From: an uncultured Mucilaginibacter sp.
GTDB taxonomy: Bacteria; Bacteroidota; Bacteroidia; Sphingobacteriales; Sphingobacteriaceae
Assembly: GCA_946479225.1 (NCBI GenBank)
Contig: CAMLFI010000173.1
Span: forward strand, 1 to 6,010
Direction of reading: 5' to 3'
Length of the DNA stretch: 6,010 bases
Shown: one piece after another, positions 1 to 4,360 of the stretch
Position numbering within the stretch: the stretch's first letter is position 1
How the letters are laid out: each line of letters starts with the position of its first letter
Program-made: the position numbers and the translations under genes
Notes under the pieces: model-generated
Told to the model about the DNA's origin: nothing
Seen by the model: only the letters and a program-made list of their open reading frames with translations
The model's database searches: none

Positions 1-333
1 TTTAACCTTTTAGGATGGATATGGAAAAAGACCCGCATGGCGAACTTTGTTGTTATAATGATAACGGCCTCGTGCTGGTTTATACTCGGAATTTGGTATG
101 GGATAGGCTATTGTCCAATTACAGATTGGCAGTGGCAGGTTAAGGAAAAATTGGGTGAACGCAATCTTCCTGACTCTTTTATTAAATACTGGGCCGACAA
201 ATTAACAGGTACCGATGTGAATACGCAGTTTATCGATATTTTAATTGCTGTATGCTTTGCTATCGCCCTAATAGCGTCGGTTTATCTTAATTTTTTTGCG
301 AAACGAAAGCACCGATCGGTTAATAACACTTAA
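1..333 (+). CDS. DUF2784-like small membrane protein, 5' end outside window
   Basis: Biochemical function is unknown. The reading frame is open from base 1, giving 110 visible residues. The residues before the first ATG (base 37) read FNLLGWIWKKTR, which fits the family pattern, so that ATG is internal and the true start lies left of the window. Seen: a hydrophobic segment at about visible residues 14-36, then the motif GYCPITDWQW (36-45), an amphipathic stretch containing LPDSFIKYWADKLTG, a second hydrophobic segment at about 77-98, and a basic tail (KRKHR) that suggests a cytoplasmic C-terminus. The hydrophobic helix running into Cys-Pro-[IL]-Thr followed by a Trp-rich loop is what I recall of DUF2784; the assignment is from memory. 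Family members have about 115-130 residues, so roughly one N-terminal helix is missing. The TAA stop overlaps the stop of the convergent gene. Confidence 0.75.
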   Translation, partial: FNLLGWIWKKTRMANFVVIMITASCWFILGIWYGIGYCPITDWQWQVKEKLGERNLPDSFIKYWADKLTGTDVNTQFIDILIAVCFAIALIASVYLNFFAKRKHRSVNNT

Positions 334-698
334 TTACGCGCTTTTACTTCCTCCTCAATGCGTAAACTTTCCTTGTGAATAGCGTTCATCAACTCGGTGA
401 CAAATTCTGCTGATAATCCCATCTGTTTACCAAGTGCAATGTTTTTCTCTAGTATCTGCTGAAAGCGAGCTGCTTGTAATGCGGGGACGTTGTTTTTTGC
501 TTTGTATATCCCCACCTCTTTTACTATTTGCTCTCTTAAGCCAATTGTTTTTAATAATTGATTGTCCAGACTGTCAATTTTTTGGCGTTGGACTTTTAGA
601 GCAGCATCAACAGCGGGAGCGGGTGCACTTTGGCTGTAGGCCACTCCGGCACCTCTTAGTAAAATTCCAAAAAGAACCGATACGAAACTGGTTTTCAT
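330..698 (-). CDS. Exported AroQ-type (type II) chorismate mutase
   Basis: Predicted to convert chorismate to prephenate, the branch-point step toward Phe and Tyr. The 122-residue protein starts with a likely signal peptide (MK, then a hydrophobic run to about residue 20, possible cleavage after AYS at 22), so it probably acts in the periplasm. Arg15 inside the hydrophobic core is unusual. Residues 35-118 form the all-helical CM_2 fold, without a fused prephenate dehydratase, dehydrogenase or DAHP synthase domain. By hand alignment to E. coli PheA, these active-site equivalents are kept: Arg38 (R11), Arg55 (R28), Lys66 (K39), Arg78 (R51), Ser111 (S84) and Glu115 (Q88). The D48 and E52 equivalents are Gln75 and Phe79. 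The GLS...AIHKES block resembles other Bacteroidota mutases. The gene sits 34 bp downstream of a membrane-protein gene on the same strand, probably in one transcript. The family call is firm, activity less so. Confidence 0.85.
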   Translation of the reverse strand: MKTSFVSVLFGILLRGAGVAYSQSAPAPAVDAALKVQRQKIDSLDNQLLKTIGLREQIVKEVGIYKAKNNVPALQAARFQQILEKNIALGKQMGLSAEFVTELMNAIHKESLRIEEEVKARN

Positions 699-732
699 AA
701 GATAGATAAAAGGTAAGATTTAGTAATTTACT

Positions 733-1248
733 TTATATAATAGTCTCGGCAGGGGTTACAGATATTTTACTTGATCGTATTTTTCTAAATTGATAGATCA
801 ACCCTAAAATAAATAATAAAAATAAAGTGAGCAGACCTGTCTTTATAATTACGTCGTCAGGACTTGCAGCTATAGGATGGCTTATTGGCAGGCGGGTTAA
901 TGTTTCAACAATGGCCGGAACGAATGACAAAAATAGCGTAGTAGACATAATGGCCACCTGAAAATATTGGGCAGATTTGCCAAAAACCTTTATGTAATTT
1001 GCATACATACCCAATGGCAGTAAAACCAAAACAAGAATGCCCAAGCCGTGTGCCTGAGTAAATTGGCCTGTTTTCATTATGGGAAAACCGGTTAAACACG
1101 TTACAGTGGTAAGTACTATGTACAATTTTCCACGATCATTCGATGGCAGAATGCGCCCATCTTTAAAAAGACAATAAAATGCTACAAATAGCGCTAAAAT
1201 GCTGATTGTGGTGTGGATGATGCCCAAGGGAGAAAGGTGGTTCGGCAT
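733..1248 (-). CDS. Five-helix integral membrane protein of unknown function
   Basis: I do not recognise this family with confidence. The 171-residue protein has about five hydrophobic segments, near residues 8-28, 41-57, 67-84, 96-115 and 135-153, so it should span the inner membrane. A basic tail (QFRKIRSSK, 153-161) follows the last helix and suggests a cytoplasmic C-terminus. There is no obvious signal peptide separate from the first helix. Features that may be functional are His12 in helix 1 (GIIHTT), the segment GKLYIV (40-45) after a charged loop, His67 at the start of helix 3 (QAHGLG), and the loop TRLPISHPIAASPDD between helices 4 and 5. The early His, the charged loop and the GKLY segment faintly resemble DUF2306-type membrane proteins, but this is only a guess. 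The ATG at 1246-1248 starts just before the first helix, without a clear Shine-Dalgarno. It is probably first in a two-gene unit with the downstream chorismate mutase. Confidence 0.75.
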   Translation of the reverse strand: MPNHLSPLGIIHTTISILALFVAFYCLFKDGRILPSNDRGKLYIVLTTVTCLTGFPIMKTGQFTQAHGLGILVLVLLPLGMYANYIKVFGKSAQYFQVAIMSTTLFLSFVPAIVETLTRLPISHPIAASPDDVIIKTGLLTLFLLFILGLIYQFRKIRSSKISVTPAETII

Positions 1249-1323
1249 GACAGTAAATGTTTAGAAGTGAAAGGATTACTAAAAATAATAAAAATACTTA
1301 AACTTAAAAACACAATGCATGTT

Positions 1324-1351
1324 TTTGAAACAAAAAAGGGCAGATTTCAAA
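1324..1351 (-). repeat. Short inverted repeat directly after the 78-residue gene
   Basis: Seven-base perfect arms (TTTGAAA at 1324-1330 and TTTCAAA at 1345-1351) flank a 14-base loop. They begin at the base immediately after the stop codon of the minus-strand gene ending at 1352. On the minus strand the loop carries six consecutive T residues. The position suits a 3'-end hairpin, but the stem is AT-rich and no T-tract directly follows it. It is therefore a weak terminator candidate, and chance is a realistic alternative. Confidence 0.25.
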
Positions 1352-1588
1352 CTATATATTATACCGTTCCAATTGCTCTGCTATGCTATGCAGTATGTCG
1401 GTTTGGAGCACGCCGGCATCCTTGCATATATGTAGACGGCGATGGACATCCGGTTCAAAACTGCCGATAAACTGTCCATTCTCAAATACTTCATATTTAC
1501 AACTTTCCCCATCATGGTGCATATAGTCCTTAATTTCAAAGTGACGGGGCCCTTTTGAGGTTTTAATTGATATTTCAAATTTTTCCAT
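1352..1588 (-). CDS. Conserved-looking 78-residue soluble protein, function unknown
   Basis: Function is unknown. It resembles short hypothetical proteins I recall from Sphingobacteriaceae that begin MxKFE and carry a GPRHFE motif, though I cannot confirm this here. From the start chosen, at 1586-1588, the protein has 78 residues with no signal peptide or membrane segment. It opens with an alternating beta-like pattern (KFEISIKT), then GPRHFEIKDYMHHDGESCKYEVFENG, SFEPDVHRRLHICK and a C-terminal helix (TDILHSIAEQLERYN). Eight His/Cys residues (His16, 24, 25, 49, 53 and 67; Cys30 and 55) might bind a metal; this is inference. Upstream in-frame ATGs exist at 1645 and 1621. I prefer 1588 because the extra residues are hydrophobic and unlike the rest, an AGGAG lies upstream (complement of 1603-1607, spacing 14, long for a ribosome site), and the best promoter candidate would start transcription near 1645. 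It stands alone, divergent from the kinase gene. Confidence 0.72.
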   Translation of the reverse strand: MEKFEISIKTSKGPRHFEIKDYMHHDGESCKYEVFENGQFIGSFEPDVHRRLHICKDAGVLQTDILHSIAEQLERYNI

Positions 1589-1649
1589 TAGCAGATCAAA
1601 AACTCCTGTTATTAAAACCATTATCACGTCATATTGTTGTTGCATGGAA

Positions 1650-1680
1650 CAATTATATGGACTGATAGTATTTCGTTAAA
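1650..1680 (-). promoter_or_regulatory. Candidate Bacteroidota-type promoter for the 78-residue gene
   Basis: Read on the minus strand, TTTA (1677-1680) is followed by exactly 19 bases and then TATAATTG (1650-1657). The Bacteroidota housekeeping consensus is TTTG-N19-TAnnTTTG, so this matches 3 of 4 and 5 of 6 fixed positions at ideal spacing. The -7 box also contains a perfect TATAAT. Transcription would start near 1643-1645, leaving a leader of about 55 bases before the start at 1588. This is from pattern matching by eye only. Confidence 0.42.
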
Positions 1681-1703
1681 CGATAAGTGCCGCTATAAAT
1701 TTT
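1672..1703 (+). promoter_or_regulatory. Candidate promoter for the histidine kinase gene
   Basis: On the plus strand, TTCG (1672-1675) is followed by 20 bases and then TAAATTTT (1696-1703). This is 3 of 4 and 5 of 6 matches to TTTG-N19/20-TAnnTTTG. The start would fall near 1709-1711, giving a leader of about 17 bases before the GTG. The surroundings are very AT-rich, so chance matches are likely. It overlaps the opposite-strand candidate at 1672-1680. Confidence 0.28.
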
Positions 1704-1726
1704 ATTACTAATAACAAACCAATTAA

Positions 1727-4345
1727 GTGACGGAACACTCCTCTAATATTACAACCGAAGATTCAATAAAGGCTGATGTGATAACCGTTGGTGATATCCC
1801 GATGATCGGTACTTTGCTTGAAGTGATTTGCAACACAACCGGGATGGGTTTTTCTGCCGTCGCCCGAGTAACAGAAGACAAATGGGTGGCCTGCGCAGTA
1901 CGCGACGAAATTAACTTTGGCTTAAAACCAGGTGGTGAACTGGATTTGAAGTCTACCATCTGTAATGAAATACGCCAAACCGGCGAATTGGTAGTTTTTA
2001 ATAACACTGATGAAGACGAGAAATATTGCCTACACCATACACCCGCGCTATATGGCTTAAAAAGTTATATCTCCGTTCCCATATACCGCAAAAACGGTAG
2101 TTTCTTTGGAACCCTGTGCGCCATAGACACTAAGCCAGCAAACATTAACAATCCTACTACATTGGGTATGTTTAAATTGTTTGCGGATCTGATTTCAGGC
2201 CATTTAAGTGCATTTGATGAGCTTACGGAGGCTAATACCGGGCTTAAGCAACAAAAAGCTTTAACGAAGGAGCAGGGTGATGCCAATGTTCAATTAAGCT
2301 CAGCTAATAACAAACTTGAAGAAATTAACCGGGAGTTGGCCGATACACAAAAAGATCTGCAAAACTATGTGACTCAGCTTAGTTCGACTAACTCCAAGTT
2401 ACAACAGGCTATTGAAGCAGGAAAAATGGGTACCTGGAGCATTGACCCTGTTACATTAGAAGTAAGCCTTTCAAATTATATCAAAGAGATCTATGGCTTT
2501 CCGGCCGATGATCATGTTAGCATTGAGAAAATAATAGGAATTATTCATCCTGAATATCAGCAAGCTGTTGCTGAAGTATTGAAAAATGCAATTGAAAAGC
2601 ACCAGCCAAGTGATATTGAATATCCTTTTACCAACTTGCTTACCGGAGAACAGAAGTGGGTGCGTGCTACGGGTAAGCTATTCTATAATAGTAAGGGTGA
2701 GCTCTCTGAGTATTCAGGGATATTAATGGATATAACCGAGCAAAAGGAGGATGACGAAAAGGAGGCATGGCTAGCAGCGATAATTGAGTCGTCAGAAGAC
2801 GCGATTGTTAGTAAAACCTTAGACGGTATCATAACAAGTTGGAATCAGGCTGCCGAGAAAATGTTTGGTTATACTTCGGCAGAAGCGGTTGGAAGGCACA
2901 TATCGCTTATAATACCGGAAGACAGGATACAAGAGGAATATGTTATTATTAACAAGGTGAAAAGCCGGGAACGTGTAGATCACTTTGAAACAATAAGGAG
3001 AAGGAAGTCAGGCGAGGAAATACCAATTTCGCTAACGGTGTCGCCAATAAAAGATGAAAATGGCAAGGTTATCGGCGCATCTAAAATAGCCCGCGATATA
3101 AGTTTACAAAAAGAAGCCGAAGCCAAACTACAAAGTTATGCTGAGCGCCTTGAGGTGTTGGATTCTATCGGACTAACCATATCAGCCGACCTTGATGTAA
3201 AAAGCATATTGCAGAAAGTAACCGATGCCACAACGCAGTTAACAGGGGCCGCTTTTGGCGCTTTTTTCCATAATAAAACAGACGAGAATGGTGAATCTTA
3301 TATGTTGTTCACACTGTCCGGGGCACCACGAGAGGCCTTTGAAAAATTCGGGATGCCGCGTAATACCGCTGTTTTTCAACACACTTTTGGTGGTGTAGGC
3401 ATTGTAAGGGTAGACGATATCACCAAAGACCCGCGTTACGGAAAAAATCCACCGTACCACGGAATGCCTGAAGGACATTTGCCTGTAGTAAGCTATTTAG
3501 CGGTGCCTGTCGTTGCTAAATCCGGCGAAGTAATAGGAGGGCTGTTTTTTGGCCATCCCGAACCCGGTGTCTTCAAAAAGGAGCATGAACAGCTAATTGC
3601 AGGTGTAGCTGCCCAGGCTTCTGTGGCCCTGGACAACGCTAAACTATATGAAGAAATAAAGGTTCTTAATGCCAAAAAAGATGAATTTATAGGCATGGCA
3701 AGCCACGAGTTGAAGACACCACTTACCAGCATAAACGGATACTTGCAAATACTGGAAAGGAGTTTTTCAGAGGAAAATCGGAGCAAAGCAATATTAAAAA
3801 AAGCGTTACAACAGGTGGGGAAACTCACGGTGTTGATCTCTGACCTGTTGGATGTATCAAAGATCCAGACGGGAAAATTACCTTTTTCCTACACAGATTT
3901 TGATATTGTAGAGGTACTGAAAGATGTTACTGAAATGCTACAGCAAAATAATACCAGTCATAATATTATGCTTAATGGTGTCGGAGAGCCTATTATCTTG
4001 CATGCGGATCAACAGCGTTTGGAGCAGGTAGTTATCAATTTAGTAACCAATGCTATTAAATACTCGCCCAAAGCTAACGAAGTAATTATAACAGTTCGCA
4101 GATTTAATGACAACGTCCAAATATCTGTGCAAGACTTTGGTATCGGTATTTCTAAAGACCAGCACGAAAGGATCTTTTCAAGGTTTTACCGCGTAGAAAA
4201 CCTTGCCTCGCATATGTCTGGCCTCGGAATTGGATTATATATAACCCACGAGATCGTAACCCGGCATAAGGGAAAAATTTGGGTTGAAAGCGAAATTGAC
4301 AAAGGGTCAACTTTTTACTTTGAACTGCCCATCAATCGTGGCTAA
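1727..4345 (+). CDS. Soluble multi-sensor histidine kinase (GAF-PAS-PAS-GAF-HisKA-HATPase)
   Basis: This 872-residue two-component sensor kinase should autophosphorylate on His660 and pass the phosphate to an unidentified response regulator. Domains: GAF about 24-165 (TGMGF, ICNEIRQ, FGTLCAID); Gln/Asn/Leu-rich coiled coil 166-228; PAS with PAC tail 229-338 (ending MDITEQ); PAS 346-460 (SSEDAI, GIITSWNQAAEKMFGY, ending ARDISL); GAF 476-637; HisKA 650-718 with SHELKTPL (659-666); HATPase 755-868 with N box (Asn771, Asn775), G1 DFGIGI (803-808), F box IFSRFYR and G2 GLGIGL (832-837). All catalytic boxes look intact. With no membrane segment, signal peptide or receiver domain, it should be cytosolic and sense an internal or diffusible signal; the ligand cannot be read from the sequence. 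The start is GTG, with an in-frame TAA directly before it. Later starts at 1778 (GTG) or 1802 (ATG) are possible, but 1802 would cut into GAF helix 1. No regulator gene is adjacent. Confidence 0.95.
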   Translation: MTEHSSNITTEDSIKADVITVGDIPMIGTLLEVICNTTGMGFSAVARVTEDKWVACAVRDEINFGLKPGGELDLKSTICNEIRQTGELVVFNNTDEDEKYCLHHTPALYGLKSYISVPIYRKNGSFFGTLCAIDTKPANINNPTTLGMFKLFADLISGHLSAFDELTEANTGLKQQKALTKEQGDANVQLSSANNKLEEINRELADTQKDLQNYVTQLSSTNSKLQQAIEAGKMGTWSIDPVTLEVSLSNYIKEIYGFPADDHVSIEKIIGIIHPEYQQAVAEVLKNAIEKHQPSDIEYPFTNLLTGEQKWVRATGKLFYNSKGELSEYSGILMDITEQKEDDEKEAWLAAIIESSEDAIVSKTLDGIITSWNQAAEKMFGYTSAEAVGRHISLIIPEDRIQEEYVIINKVKSRERVDHFETIRRRKSGEEIPISLTVSPIKDENGKVIGASKIARDISLQKEAEAKLQSYAERLEVLDSIGLTISADLDVKSILQKVTDATTQLTGAAFGAFFHNKTDENGESYMLFTLSGAPREAFEKFGMPRNTAVFQHTFGGVGIVRVDDITKDPRYGKNPPYHGMPEGHLPVVSYLAVPVVAKSGEVIGGLFFGHPEPGVFKKEHEQLIAGVAAQASVALDNAKLYEEIKVLNAKKDEFIGMASHELKTPLTSINGYLQILERSFSEENRSKAILKKALQQVGKLTVLISDLLDVSKIQTGKLPFSYTDFDIVEVLKDVTEMLQQNNTSHNIMLNGVGEPIILHADQQRLEQVVINLVTNAIKYSPKANEVIITVRRFNDNVQISVQDFGIGISKDQHERIFSRFYRVENLASHMSGLGIGLYITHEIVTRHKGKIWVESEIDKGSTFYFELPINRG

Positions 4346-4360
4346 CCCATGCATAGGTTA
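4343..4360. terminator. Imperfect palindrome spanning both convergent stop codons
   Basis: TAACC (4343-4347) pairs with GGTTA (4356-4360), and the self-complementary ATGCAT (4349-4354) lies between them with one C/A mismatch. The left arm contains the kinase TAA stop and the right arm contains the peptidase stop. It is the only structure in the 12-bp gap between two converging genes, so it may help end transcription in both directions. The stem is short and no strong T-tract follows on either strand, so this is a weak terminator call. Confidence 0.25.

Noticed and set aside
311..320. Perfect 10-bp palindrome ACCGATCGGT near the end of the first gene
   Set aside because: It lies in coding sequence, has no loop and no following T-tract, and a single 10-bp palindrome is expected by chance in several kilobases.
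434..700. Open plus-strand frame of 88 residues
   Set aside because: It lies wholly opposite the chorismate mutase gene, and its product is a Cys/Leu-rich mix without domain character, as expected for an antisense shadow.
1280..1296. Two TATTTTTA boxes on the minus strand upstream of the membrane-protein gene, resembling the -7 promoter element
   Set aside because: The stretch is low-complexity A/T, where such boxes arise freely. The best -33 partner is only TTTT within another A/T run, so I did not call a promoter.
1213..1470. Open plus-strand frame of 85 residues
   Set aside because: It straddles the start of the membrane-protein gene, the intergenic gap and the end of the 78-residue gene. 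The product has no family character and no supporting start signals.
1589..1645. N-terminal extension of the 78-residue protein to the ATG at 1645
   Set aside because: The added residues are hydrophobic and unlike the rest. The predicted transcription start lies at about this ATG, and the MEKFE start fits the family pattern I recall.
1723..2007. Minus-strand frame opposite the kinase N-terminus
   Set aside because: The plus-strand kinase GAF domain is clearly coding here. The antisense product is Ser/Thr-rich and unrecognisable.
3493..3828. Minus-strand 111-residue frame inside the kinase gene
   Set aside because: It is opposite the GAF2-HisKA region, whose protein motifs are unmistakable. 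It is an antisense shadow.
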